From contig JBCFYV010000024.1 in NCBI GenBank assembly GCA_039000515.1, forward strand, positions 14,225,922 to 14,289,921: 64,000 bases of DNA, given 5' to 3'. The notes under the pieces are model-generated. The model did not search any database. It was given only the letters and a program-made list of their open reading frames with translations, and was not told where the DNA came from. Below, piece after piece: positions 23,219 to 34,937 of the stretch. Made by a program: the position numbers and the translations under genes. Within the stretch, counting starts at the first letter, position 1; each line of letters opens with the position of its first letter. The stretch comes from Timema cristinae. Its lineage: Eukaryota; Arthropoda; Insecta; Phasmatodea; Timematidae.

Positions 23219-23461
23219 GCATGACATCTTACTACCCATTCGGGTTGTAAGCCTATGAACTAATTTCACTAAGGTGTTAAGGATTATGAAGGTCAAATTT
23301 AGAGTAAGTGAAATGATATGCGTGTGGAGTGAGAATGAAAGAGCAATTTGGAAAATATTCTTAGTACTCCTAATCAGAATCTAGTTCCAATCATCCCGTC
23401 TTTGGTAGTCTAGTCTATTGTGAGAGTATTAACTTAGACCATGTGCTACTGAAGCGGGTTC
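23219..23461 (-). mobile_element. SINE-3 copy, reverse
   Basis: Tail complement ATCTTACTACCCATTCGGGT, body GTGGAGTGAGAATGAAAGAG, and head complement TGAGAGTATTAACTTAGACC through CTACTGAAGCGGG. Confidence 0.85.
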
Positions 23462-24060
23462 ATTTTCACTAATTAAATAAACATGTTTAAAAACATTTCT
23501 AAAAGCGAGGGTTTAAATAATTAAAATTAGTTAATTCTGTATATATGAATCACTACATACCAAATTAGATAAGTTCCGACATTTTGAAAGTGAACTCTTT
23601 TGATTTAATAATTGTGTCTATTTGGTTATTTTGGTTTTTAATTTTAAAATTATTAAACTCTTCCCCACTTTTCTTCTCAACCTCATTTATTATTGTTTAA
23701 AATAGGTATCATTTTCACCAGACACAATTCTCAAGCTAGCTGTAAGAATTAGAAAATGAACTTATCGGTTCCACTTCAACACCCCCTTCCCCCGCTCTTC
23801 AGGGTCCAAAGTTCCCTTTCTTCATCTCACAATTTACTTAACAGTCCTGAAGGCAATGGGGGAGGGGGGAAAGGGAGCTACCCCATGGTTGGTGCCCGGA
23901 AATTCACTGTTCTCGAAACAAAACGACGACTTCTTGAAAACTAAGGATTCGTTCTGTTTCAGACCTTAATGATTGGTCTTGGGAAGTCGTAGAAAACAGA
24001 ACCAACTTTCCATTAACCATTACGTTGGTTTAGACTGGGGAGATGGATCGTTGGACGATA
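23462..24060. other. no recognisable gene
   Basis: A moderately GC-richer segment at 23750-23900 holds a 62-codon open frame with no recognisable motif. Confidence 0.35.
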
Positions 24061-25239
24061 CCAGTACAGGGGTGGAACAAATACAGGCCGATTTAAATAG
24101 GAAGAGCCATTTATAAAACATAAACCTATATTTTTGAGTAGACATAAATAATATATCACAATATTAATAGTGTTATTTCATAGGCATTAGAAATATATAT
24201 CAAAAGTGACCGCTATAAATCACATGACTTGAAGTATTAATACTTTAAAGTAGGTCTAATATAATGATTCCAAACCTTTTTTGTTTGGCGAGTTTTTTAT
24301 AATATTTTGTAAAATGTCGTCGAACCCCTACATGGCTGACACATATTAGGTTCGACGACAGTGTTAAATTACAAAATAGACGTGCAAACCAATCTTGTTG
24401 ATAAATAATAACTAGCACATACTTTTTTGAATACAAGAGTATTTTTACCTATTTATATTTACTAACGGTACTTCAGAACTTGAACTTAAACTTTTCTAAT
24501 ATTTATAACACTACAATTCACATATGATATACGTTATAGCATTGGATACATGCATAATCTTATAAAGTCTTTAAAAAATCTATCAAAAGCTATCCAATGT
24601 ATTCTATGAAGTTATCAGAATATATTAGTTTATGTCTATGTAATATCATTTAACTTTTAAAATCTATCAACGGTAACTACATTCCAACTTTTTCCTAGGA
24701 TAAACATAGCAATAAGAACCAGCAATTATTAATTTATAACGTAGTTAGATAAGTTCAGTTTCAAAGTTGATAATTTTATCTCCAGAAAAAAAAAGTAAAC
24801 GAGGCCTGTCTAATTAGTAGGTAGATCCTCTACCCAATTATGTAAGATATCATGCTATCATGTTATTCATAAGAGTATGTTTTTTAATAATCGTAAAATA
24901 AAGTATCTTGACAGTTCTGAAGAAACATGTCGGGATGCTATGAATTTACTGGTCAATTTTGAAAGATTATGCAAATAATAGGGGTTGGATTGTCCCAAAC
25001 AGGTGTAGTTTCGGATTTCTAAATAAGTCTGTTCTCGGATTTTTTAAATCGAATTTTAGATATTGGTACATGTCTATGCCATCTTATCTGAATTTATTTT
25101 GTCCAAGTTTAGGACTTTCCTCATAAAGATGGCATGCTCCATAGGCCAAAATTATATATATAGGTCCATTCACGTGGTCACTGTGGGTTGAATTCCCCTG
25201 AGCATCCCTTCCCCCCAGAGAAAAAACATTCTAATAATT

Positions 25240-25606
25240 GAGTGGGTAGCTACTGTGCCATTAGGGGGAGGGAAGAGAGTTGACTTTTTTTATATTTCCT
25301 CTTTTCTCTATATGTTGTATCTGGATCAGGCCATCTGGGTCCATTCTGGTTCTTCACTGTTTGGACCCCACTCTCCGCGTTTGACATCCCTTCTTCGGGG
25401 ACATCATTCGCGTTGTCGGTCTCAGTTTTATAGTTCTGCGCAAAGCAGAAATGTGCTAAACTGTCGGATCCGTGGCTGGTTCCTAGCAGCGTCGCAGGAA
25501 CGTTTCTATTTGAAGGGTTGAGGGAGGGTAAAAATAATAATGTGTTTTTATATGGGATAACATTTTTTAGATTAAAAAACCAGGAGATAGAATAACACGA
25601 AAACAC
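25240..25606 (-). pseudogene. open-frame fragment of unknown origin
   Basis: A 118-codon minus-strand frame. Its last 85 residues look coding-like, with a stretch of acidic and polar residues, PRWPDPDTTYREKRKYKK near the end, and a GC content above its surroundings. I recognise no domain. The setting between transposon pieces suggests a transposon-derived fragment, but a host exon cannot be excluded. No clear acceptor or donor was seen. Confidence 0.3.
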
Positions 25607-25829
25607 GTAAAGGGAAATGACTTTGACATAGGTGAGATAGGGAAATAGTAAATAAAAACCTATAACTTGTAAATGAATGAAATGTCTATTAACTTATCTA
25701 ACTAGTACAATACTATGGATAGCTTATACCTATTGTCAATCTTTAATCCCCTGAGATTTGTAAACAAATGCAATTTTTAATTAATTTATCTAATACAATG
25801 TTACAGGTATACTTACTGTTAATCTTCAA

Positions 25830-26870
25830 TAGCACGATAAATTAACTGGATCTGGCAAGTCTGGATGATCAATCTCTTGCTTTCTAGAAGGCCCTTGCTC
25901 TTTTGACTGCCCTGGGATAGTAGGCTCGTTCTCTCTTGACGACCTTGGGATGGTAGGCTGTTGCTCTCTTGACTGCCCTGGGATGGTAGGATCTTTCTCT
26001 ATTGACGACCTTGGGACAGTAAGCTCATGCTCTTTTGACTGCCCTGGGATGGTAGGATCTTGCTCTCTTGAAGGTCCTTGGATGGTAGATTTTGATCTCT
26101 TGAAGTCCCTGGTATGGTAGGCTCTTGATCTCTTAAAGATTCATGGACGGTAGTCTCTTGTTCTCTTGACGGACCTTGGATGGTAGGGTCTTGCACTCTT
26201 GAAGGTCCTTGGATGGTAGGCTCTTGATCTCTTGAATACCCTTGGACGGTATGCTTTTGTTCTCCTTATGGCCTTTGGATGGTAGGCTCTTGCTCTTCTG
26301 ATGGCCCTTGAATGGTAATCCCTTGCTCTCTTAAAGGCCCAGGGATGTTAATCTCTTGCTGTTGTGAAAGCCCTGGGTCGTTAGACTGACAATTTTCAAC
26401 TCTTTTGATAAAATGGTCAAGACTCAGCTGAAGGGCGGCCTTCTTCCTCTCTCTATAGAGTTCTTTGTAGCAAGCCAAAGAACTCTGAATATATCTGGCA
26501 AATTTGGCGCTTATATCCATGTTAGGGTCATTCTCTTTAATGATTCTAATGCACTGTCAATGTGCTTAAGAAAATGAGAAAATTGTTTGGTTGAAAGTTG
26601 TTTTATAGGTTCAACATCATAGGGCTCTTCCTCTTAATCCTTTATGCCGTTCTTCCAATTCTTTAAGATCTTTATTGATGAGTTCTGTTGAGTGGGATTG
26701 GAGCAATTCATCCACATTTTCCTGGTCTATGTCATAAAATCCAACACTTTGCTATGACAACTATGTCATGTCTTAAATTGGAAAGCTCGTGTTCAGTATC
26801 AAAATCATGTGAATCAGAAACTTCAGGCCAAATATTTTTCCAAACTCCCATCATACAGGACTGTTTAACT
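25830..26870 (-). pseudogene. Tigger-type transposase C-terminal region with 11-residue repeats
   Basis: In order on the minus strand: VWKNIWPEVSDS (about 26845); ENVDELLQSHSTELINKD and LKELEERHKG (26630-26720), the conserved 'DveeLl..h..ELtneeL' segment of Tigger transposases; then, after a one-base frameshift near 26545, ARYIQSSLACYKELYRERKK and AALQLSLDHFIKR (26400-26520). A tail of about 15 repeats of 11 residues (EQEPTIQGPSR-like, DNA unit 33 bp) follows. A TGA stop after VNLSCY near 25830 lies just inside the left terminal repeat. The DDE catalytic part is absent. Confidence 0.75.
25885..26395 (-). repeat. 33-bp minisatellite inside the transposase tail
   Basis: About 15 units of CTTGGATGGTAGGCTCTTGC plus CTCTTGAAGGC (33 bp) on the plus strand. 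On the minus strand they encode an 11-residue repeat. The unit length of a multiple of three is consistent with expansion while the frame was still in use. Confidence 0.85.
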
Positions 26871-26906
26871 TATGCCCATGGATCTCCAATGTTGTCAATA
26901 CCTCCC

Positions 26907-26928
26907 CCCCCCCCCCCCCCCCCCGCTT
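26907..26928 (+). repeat. poly-C run
   Basis: About 22 consecutive C residues, inside the Tigger-like element. Confidence 0.95.
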
Positions 26929-27229
26929 CCAACACCAAACAGTACAGTAAAGATCATTGTCCTCACTGGAATGTGCCTGCACAAAGTCACGCCACCACCA
27001 CACAGGTTGACTGCGAAATTACAGCTGGCCAATCCTTTTTTTAATCGCTTATTGCGAAAAAGAGTAAAGTGATATCTCGTATAACGAGGGATACCTGTAT
27101 TTAACAGTCCCATTTTGCATTTTTCTCATTTATTTTAGTCATGAAAAATATTAGAATTAATATACACAAAGCAAATTAAGAAAAATTATATCTGATATTG
27201 CTCAACTAAAAATTATAAAACATTAAAAA

Positions 27230-27475
27230 TTAAAGTAGGGTTCCATACACCTTTGCCCTATATTCACTACTAGCTATAAAACCCCTAACTAGTTTCGCAA
27301 TTTCAATTTTTTTGAATCTCTCAAGGTGTGCATTAAGGAGACACAGGTGATTTAGTCTGCTTTGCCTCATCGTGTAGCAAACATAGATTTTTATTCGAAC
27401 AAGCATTGAAAAACTTCTTTCTGCAGTAACTGATGTAGCTGGTATCACTATCGGAGTTTACAAAATATCTTCAGT
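27230..27475 (-). pseudogene. hAT transposase C-terminal dimerisation fragment
   Basis: The 72-codon minus-strand frame starts IPATSVTAERSFSMLVRIK and continues MRQSRLNHLCLLNAH. This matches the well-known hAT C-terminal signature (iPasSa.aERsFS.L..iKt..Rs.m...RL..L.ll..h). The rest of the transposase is missing. The fragment abuts the right end of the Tigger-like element. Confidence 0.85.
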
Positions 27476-27821
27476 GTGTGCTCCAAGAACATTTTATTTT
27501 TACTATGTTAATTTAATGTGAACTTTGTATCTTGCTTCAACAAGATCTTTATATTACATAAATGTTTTACTATTGTTTTTGGAGGGAAAAGGAGATAAAA
27601 ATAATAATTTTTACACCCTTCTATTTTGGATGGGGGGAGGTAAAAGTTACCCCTGTACTGGCCCACTCCTCTGCCATTGGTTCCTAGTCACCTCCTGTTT
27701 ACTATACTAGGTACTTGTTCCTACAAATGATAACACCGTATGATTGAGATTACATTATGAAATTTATTACACGCAAAAACAAAGATACCTTGACTAGACA
27801 ATAGATATTAGGACACTTCGA

Positions 27822-28223
27822 CACATTGTCCAGCAAGGAACACTCTTTCGCTTGACTAAACCAGATCAATCCTGAGCTCAAATATGCCCTAAGACGTTTC
27901 CGGTGCAAGTACAAACTAACAAATTAACTAACAAACTAAATTCCACGTAATATTTCACAGAACACATTGCTGCTGGGTTAAATCTCTTGAGTCCCAGCTT
28001 ACACTCTCTTGTAACAAGACCATTTGCGATTCTTGTCACTTTATGTTACATTTTCATATCGAAGTCATTCTCAGCCCTTTCCTCAAGTCTAGCTCACTTT
28101 GATCTTTGTAGTCATAAGACCATCTCTGGCCCCTGTTTTCTCAGAATGTCTTCTCGGATTTATTTTAACTCAGGACCAGTCTAGTTTATTCAAGTGATCA
28201 AGGGTTCCTTGCTGGACAATGTG
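27822..28223. mobile_element. MITE-like element with inverted repeats of about 55 bp
   Basis: CACATTGTCCAGCAAGGAAC at 27822-27841 recurs inverted as GTTCCTTGCTGGACAATGTG at 28204-28223. Weaker inverted similarity continues inward (CTTGACTAAACCAGATCAAT with CAGGACCAGTCTAGTTTATT). There is no coding content and no clear target duplication. Length is 402 bp. Confidence 0.65.
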
Positions 28224-28264
28224 CTAAGGCTTCCTTTGATGTGTTGTGTATTCTAGGCCTCATT

Positions 28265-31200
28265 GTTTTTTAACTCGGCCCCTGGGACAACAATGGGTGA
28301 GAGCTGTCTCTGAGTCCCCATGAGTAAAGCTTAAAAGACACTTCCACGTAGTGGGGTAGGGAAACGGCATTGATACCACGGCTACTTAATGTCTGAAGTA
28401 AGGTCAGTGGTGTCTAGTTTCTTTAAGGACCCGGTGACGTGGGGTATATCACGTTCCCCTGCACAAGGCTACGTGTGAAGCTGGTACCGGTTAGCAGCGA
28501 TATCAGGATTGACTTGAGGCACAGACAAAATGATGCTCGTGGTGATTCAATATCAAACAGCCATGGGCGTGACTAAATGGAATGGTAGTTCGGCCGTGGT
28601 TCTGCAGTGTAGTTAGTAAATGGCAAAACTTTCACACTATCTTCCACTGAAACCCCCTTTTATCTCAAGGGAACAAAACCAATTTTGTATATCCCTGGGT
28701 AAAGAATCCCGGAGATGAACTAGTCCCACCTTCATATAAAACTACTTCGGAGGAGCGACCAACAAAGAACAATCAGCAAATGAAACTTTCCTTTCAGCAT
28801 ACGAATATGGAAAGTAAGGATGATAAGAAATGTTGGTAAATGTAAAATCTAAAAAAGAAAGGTGTGTGTGAACAGAGTAAGATTAAGTGAAGTCCGGTGG
28901 AAAGATCAATGTGAAATACTGTCTGAAAATTACATTATGTTTTATTCAGGTGGAAAGAATGCAGAAAGAGGAATGGCAGTATTGATTAAAAATGAAGTAG
29001 TGAAAAGTGTTATCAAAGTGAAGTGTTATAGTGATAGATCAATGTTTATGAAATTAAACTCTGAAAAAATGGATATTTAAATAGTACAAATGTGCATGCC
29101 AACAACTGACCACTATGATGTTGAGGTAGATGAAATGTATGATGAAATTGAATTATCCTTCAACATGAAGTAAGAGAGAAGGTGAACACAATCAACATGG
29201 GTGAATGTAACAGTGTGACTGGTAAACATGGGAGCAGAAGTTCGTAGGGCTATGTGTACTGGGGAATAGAAACGACAGAGGGCAGATGCTCATCGAGTTC
29301 TACCAGCGAAATGGCCTGGTGGTGACAAACGCCTGGCTCAAGATTAGGAATACAAAACTGTAGACATAGAAGAGCCTAGGAGAGATCAGCAGGTACCAAC
29401 TACTTGTCAAACAGTGGTATAGGAGTGTAGCGAGGGATGTAAAAATTTGCCAGGAGACGACATCGATTCGGACCATAGTCTACTTATGGTGTACATTGAG
29501 AAAATACTAAATAGGGTCAAGAAGACTAGCAATATAATACTGAGGTAGGACATAGAAAAATTAAGATGACAAAAGGAAGTTTAATAGTGTTAATAATATA
29601 TTTTTGAGGATGGTGAATGATAATGTTGGGAAATGGAATATGAATATACAAAAGCCCTAAATAACAAAATAAATGCTTCAGAAAATGGAAGAAAGGAGGA
29701 AATGGAAAAAAGTCAAAAAAGAAGACTATATGAGGCTACGCAACGTGTTAAAGAGCTAAACAAATAAAGTGAGTAAAATATATAAATATATATAAGACAA
29801 CTGATGAGATTATCGAACTGCAAAGAAAAGGAATTATTACTTCACGTACCAGAAAGCAAGGAAACTGGAAGGAATAGAAAACAAATGTGTGTGAACAATA
29901 GGAATAGAAGACCCCTAAGCTCAGCTGGTGATGGATCATAAAGAATTTCTTAAGATTTGGGGAGGAAGATATATAACAAATGTTGGACAAGGAAAATTTA
30001 CCAGGGAACCCGGAGGTTGAAGCAGAAGACGAGATAGAGGAAGACAAAAGTACCCAATATTTTAAAGATTGAAGTGGAGAGAGCCATAAAGGACATGTGA
30101 TAAAGGAAAGCTGCTGGAGATGATGACATACCAGCTGAACTACTGAAGGAACTTGGAAAACAACGTATTAATGGTTCTAACAAAATACATAAATAAATTA
30201 TACGAAACAGGATAATGATCAAAGAACTTTCTAGAAGTAGTCATAGTGGCCCTAGAGATAAATAAACAAGCCTAGAAATATATTGATCACAGGACCATCT
30301 GCCTCATTTCTTATTTGGGGAAGATTGTGGCAAGAATACTCAACAGGCGACTGAAATAGAAAATAGAAAATATGAGGGAAGAAGACCAATTTGGATTAAT
30401 AAAAGGAAAAGGAACCAGAGATGTCAATGGGATGCTGAGAATAATTTCAAAGAGAGTACTGGATGTCAAAGAAAAGTTGACATTGGTTTCATTGACTGAC
30501 AAAAGGCGTTGGATAGAGTGAAGTAGAATAAAGTGATGGTAATACTCAAGAAGATTGGCTTTACCTAGAAGGACAGAAATGCTACTTGCAAACGTGTATC
30601 TGGGACTGTGAAGGAAGGTGAGGATATATTATAAAGAAACCAACAGAGTAGATATAGAGAGAGGAGTGAGGCCGGAATGCTGTTTGTCAACCAATTTGTT
30701 GAATTTGTATGGAGAATGCCTGGTCAGGGAATACCTGGAGGCACGTGCCAATTTAAAGGTAGGATGACGTGTAATAAATACGGTAAAAGATGATCTAGCA
30801 TTGCTGGCCAAATATGAAGAACAGTTGAAGAAAATAATGTACCAGCTGGTGGAGACAGGAATAGGTTATGGCGTGGAGATAAACAATAAAAAGTCAAAAG
30901 TGATTGGGAATTCAAAAAATTAAGGGTAGCTGCAAATTCAAGTTTGAAACCAGGAATGGGAAGAATTTAACATTTTATGAACACTATAATTTTGCTGACA
31001 AAGGATGTCTACTGCACTAATGAATTAAAGTTGATAATCGCCATGGACAAGGAAGCTTTCAACAAGAAGAGGTAACTGTTGAAATAAGGAACAAACTAAT
31101 GTATTGCTACATTTAGAGCATCACGCTGTTTGGAGCATAAACTTGAACTCTCAGGAAGATGGAAAAGAAATACTTGGAGGGCTTTTAAATTTTATTCTAG

Positions 31201-31590
31201 AGAAGACTTGGAGGATATCAGGTGGACAGAAGGGTGTAATATGAAGAAGTCCTTAGAAGAAGATATACATTTTGGATGTGATTCTTTGGTACAAATAAAA
31301 CTGTACCGGTCACATCATTAGGACAACCGTATTATGCACGACGTCTTAGAAGGCAAGGCTGATCGAAAAAAAGAAGATTAGGAAAGAAGGAAGTTCAAAT
31401 ATTAGATGACTTTAAGGAAATAATACATTTCTAGGAGTTGAAGAAGGAGGCAGAGGACAGACACATTGCTGGTGTGAGTGCATTGACAAAAATAGTTGAT
31501 CTGTCATAAGAAAGAACACCCAATATTAATAATGGTAATATTAGTAATAATAATAATAATAATAATAGTAATAATAACAACAATAACATA
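28265..31590 (+). pseudogene. APE-type LINE remnant (endonuclease and reverse transcriptase)
   Basis: This is a decayed non-LTR retrotransposon of the type whose proteins are often labelled craniofacial-development-protein-2-like. Endonuclease pieces: LSEVRWKDQCEILSENY and RGMAVLIKN (28862-29080), a TNTW-like ..VTNAWLK (29320-29345), and PGDDIDSDHSLLMV (29450-29490, with the catalytic SDH). Reverse transcriptase pieces: KAAGDDDIPAELLKELG (about 30105-30165), DQFGLIKGKGTRDV (30385-30430), motif A FID-stop-QKALDRV (30480-30520, TGG to TGA), RGVRPECCLS (30660-30695), and KDDLALLA (30785-30810, where YADD is shortened). C-terminal similarity runs to about 31450, and a TAATAA tail ends near 31590. 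The 5' limit is approximate. It is multiply broken. Confidence 0.82.
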
Positions 31591-31975
31591 TCGCTAAGCT
31601 TAAGAAAAACTCTGGAAATACTGCTGTGAGAAATAATGTTATATACTATATAGCTATTCGTCATCTTCAGAAAATCATTTTTATTTATAATATGAATTCA
31701 ATTTTCAACTTTGTTGAAATAAATATTATTCTATGAGGTCATTTATCAGTTCTATGGTAACATGTATTTATGCTATAAAATCACAAGTCGTTCTGAAAAA
31801 TTGTGACAATTCAATAATCTGATGATACTAATGTTACAGGTCAGTTTTGAGAGATTTCATAACCATGCCAAGAAATAGTCAACTTTTAGAATATCTTAAT
31901 GTTAATATTAAGTAATTAGCTATTTTCAGGGAAGATTGTTATGATTCGATTTATTCATTAGTTTGTTCTGAGGAG

Positions 31976-32014
31976 GCGTATAACCTGAACAGGTAGTAAG
32001 ACGTGAGCTAAAAA
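31976..32014 (+). mobile_element. isolated SINE 3' tail
   Basis: GCGTATAACCTGAACAGGTA then GTAAGACGTGAGCTAAAAAA is the shared tail without head or body. The hairpin is the compensated ACCT-GAAC-AGGT form (31983-31994). Confidence 0.75.
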
Positions 32015-32582
32015 AAATAGTTTTGGGGAAGTTTGTAGTGAAGTATAGTAGCTAATGACACTAAAAACCATTGGACATGGACCAAATCTAGTAATTCCTA
32101 GGATGCTACAGTCTAATATTGATAAAAGGGCCTTTTATAAAATACAAATATATTTTTTTTTTCTGGCAGTATTCGTAACAATTTACTTTATGATATTTTA
32201 CAGATACTGACAACGTGTATCAAAAGGGACAGCTGAAGATCACATGACCTGACCCTTGAACACGTGAAAATATAGACTTTGTACGTTTTCTTGCTGTCAG
32301 TTGAGTCTCGTCTTATGAAAATGAGGCTGTAATGCTCTTTAGACAACCATCCTTTAGCCTTTATCATTTTTTGTTTCCCATTAAGAGAAAGAAACGTAAT
32401 GGTGTGATGAATTTTGACATTTTATGTGCCCTCAAACTCAAAAATGTGGGAATTACAATTTTGTCGGTACCCATTTATGTTTGTCCGTATATTTATGTAT
32501 CTGTCTGCTGTTTGTACCTGGTGCAACAGATGAAACGGTTTTATGTATTCCATTCAAACTTAAGATTTGTTTTATTGTATTA

Positions 32583-32622
32583 GCACCTTGTCTTACTACC
32601 TATTCTGGTTATATGCAATCTA
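32583..32622 (-). mobile_element. isolated SINE 3' tail, reverse
   Basis: GCACCTTGTCTTACTACCTA then TTCTGGTTATATGC is the complement of the shared tail. No head or body is attached. Confidence 0.6.
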
Positions 32623-33462
32623 TATATTATTTGTGAATATCTAAAGCCGAAACTTAGTTTTAATTCCAATCATTTATACTAGTAACTTTAATATTAGAAA
32701 TACTGTATTTATTGATTTTTAATTTTTTTTATAATAACAAGATGGATTAAACGTGGTTTATTTAAATTAATTATCTAATTAAAGTTTTAAAGACTAAATA
32801 GTGATAAACTAAATAGGCCCTACTTCTTATTTGGACATAATTCTTCAAGGATTGTTTAGTTGGTGACTGACTCGTAAAATTTGTAATTGTTTGAAAATAG
32901 CTCAAACTACTTTGTTCAAAATTATAATTGGGTGAGTGTTTTTATATGAAAAATAATTATTGTGTATTATTTTATTAAGTTAAATATTCATTTAACGTTA
33001 CGGCATCCAGTTTAATATTGATTGATTTTGAAAAATTTGAATTTTTATTTTAAAATACCATATATAACAGAATTAATACATATATGTTTAAAATCTATTT
33101 AATATATACATATATGAATTGTTTCGTATGAATAGAAAAACATTATATTAGTTTTTACTGAGTAAAACGTATTTATGTGTGGTTTACTGATAACCAATTT
33201 TTGTAAATTATATTTCATTTAATATTCTAATGAAAAATCATGTCCTATTGGATCGTACCATTTAATTTTTATTGTAAAGTGTGAATAATATTGACTAAAT
33301 GATTATAAACAAAGTAGGTATAAATTTTTAATTTGAACTAGTTGACATTTTTTATTCAACTTGTAATCTTTAGATAAACTGCTTATAAAAATATATATAA
33401 TCAAAGAATATCAATAATTACAGTAATGAATTTCTTAAATATATTAAAATGAATTTTCCAGA

Positions 33463-33545
33463 AGCTTATCTCAGTTCGTAGCATGTGTATCTAACGAGAC
33501 AGGAGTCCTAGATCCCACTCCCGGCATGGCGGAAAATGTATATTT
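33463..33545 (+). mobile_element. tRNA-like head, SINE-4 type
   Basis: CTTATCTCAGTTCGTAGCAT (A-box-like) and TCCTAGATCCCACTCCCGGC then ATGGCGGAAAA match the SINE-4 head read forward. Confidence 0.55.
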
Positions 33546-33682
33546 GGGGAATCGTCAGTCAGGGGTCTTGATATTGTGTCTGTTCTACTGTGAAGATAGT
33601 TGTTAGGTCATGTTATGTTTTCATAATGTTATGATATAATCAGTTTGTTCAGAAACTATACGTTAAATTAATATAATAAAGA

Positions 33683-33935
33683 CCCACTTTGGTGGCCGTG
33701 TGGTCTAATGCGCTACTCTCGTGTGAGGCTAGTCTGCCAAAGATGGGGAGATCGGGGTTCGATCCTAGTCAAATGCACTTATGGTGTTTTCCTTAAATTG
33801 TTTTCCACTCTCCCTCCATGCAAGTGTGGGTGCATTTCCTCTAAATTAACACCTTACTAATCCCTATTACATTAGTGTAATCAGTACATAGGCGTTTAAA
33901 CCAAGTGGATAGTAGGACGTTGCGCTAAAAATTAT
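33683..33935 (+). mobile_element. SINE-3 copy
   Basis: Head CACTTTGGTGGCCGTGTGGT then CTAATGCGC, B box GGTTCGATCCTAG, body CACTCTCCCTCCATGCAAGT, decayed tail AGTGGATAGTAGGACGTTGC. Confidence 0.9.
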
Positions 33936-34429
33936 ATATAGTAAAATATTAAAAAATCACCAGACGCATAATATTGGGTTTCGATTAAATCTTAAGTTTA
34001 AAATTCTCTTGACTGACTCAAAATACTATATCAACGTCTTTGTCAGACGCTGTGTCTCAACAGACGATCTTATTATACTAAAACTCTTTTTTCCGGAATC
34101 ATTATCTCCTAAAACGTGTTTGTTTACCGACGCTAAGTAAAAATATTTAATGGAGCTTATTTTATATTTATTGCATTTTTAATATAAATGAGAAAATAAG
34201 ATGTTTGTTTGCTAAACTTCAGAATAAGTACCTCTTCTAAGCTATTGTTTGGGACCAATAATAGACGAAAATAAAATAAAGTAATTGAAAAAAACAAGTA
34301 AAATCCATTACCAGTCTTTCCTTGGCTGAAGAAATCATTCTATATCTTAGACATGATTTTGATATTATCTTTAAATTTATTTTCTATTTACATTGATTTG
34401 AATTAAAGCTATTTAACAAGAGGTTTGTA

Positions 34430-34665
34430 AACCACATCAGTGGGCCCGTGGAGTGTTATGCTTATTTAATCCTGTTTGTTGGTGCTGCTAAGGTTGGAAT
34501 TTGAATCCCGGGAGGGTGATTTTTTTTATTATTAGTTTCACTATCTGACACTGACGCCAAGTGAATTTGGGTATATTTTTTCTAAATTTTATCTTTTTAA
34601 GTACCTATCCCGTTAGAGTCGTTAAAATATGTTTTCCGGTCGGGTGTTAAGACATTGTTCAAAAC
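34430..34665 (+). mobile_element. SINE-3-like copy, strongly decayed
   Basis: CATCAGTGGGCCCGTGGAGT, B box GGAATTTGAATCCCGGGAGG, body piece CAAGTGAATTTGGGTA and tail TTTTCCGGTCGGGTGTTAAG. Confidence 0.65.
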
Positions 34666-34711
34666 TAAAATAAAAAATATCACTTTCAACATCAACGTTA
34701 TTATCGATTTA

Positions 34712-34760
34712 TCTTATGGCAGGGATGGTAAAACTATTGCACACGTACCAATGGGCAGCA
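34712..34760 (+). mobile_element. possible hAT-like terminus
   Basis: CAGGGATGGTAAAACTATTG from 34720 resembles the CAGGGRTGGGCAAACT ends of many hAT elements. No matching far end was found. A 64-codon minus-strand frame nearby (34773-34967) has no recognisable domain. Confidence 0.3.
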
Positions 34761-34937
34761 CGTGAAAATTATTCATATGGCACGTAGATATAAAAAAATA
34801 TTAAATAAAACTTTTACCAAAGGGTTTAATTTTTTGAAGTCAATAATATTTTGGCAACCATATCCTTGCCACTCTATTTTCCACTGAGCCTTTTTAAAGT
34901 CAACGTTAGAAATCATTCTTGCCTCATGCATCTTGTG

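Larger units (their letters stand above)
25804..27097 (-). mobile_element. internally deleted Tigger/pogo-like transposon
   Basis: The left end CAGGTATAC (25804) and the complement of the right end, CAGGTATCCCTCGTTATACG (27078-27097), are inverted repeats bordered by TA (25802-25803, 27098-27099). The right end resembles the known Tigger terminus CAGGCATACCTCG. Only the C-terminal third of a transposase is left on the minus strand. Between it and the 5' end lies a C/G homopolymer (about 26907-26928) where the catalytic region would be expected. Confidence 0.78.
24061..27661. mobile_element. possible decayed hAT element bounded by a 13-bp inverted repeat
   Basis: CCAGTACAGGGGT at 24061-24073 recurs in exact inverted orientation at 27649-27661. 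hAT ends usually begin CAGGGG, and a hAT C-terminal fragment lies just inside the right end. However, similarity beyond the 13 bp is weak and I find no 8-bp duplication. The Tigger-like element (25804-27097) would be nested inside. Confidence 0.3.
31595..33460. other. AT-rich stretch with two isolated SINE tails
   Basis: Contains tail fragments at 31976-32014 and 32583-32622. The 83-codon frame at 32332-32583 has no recognised domain. Otherwise nothing seen. Confidence 0.45.
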
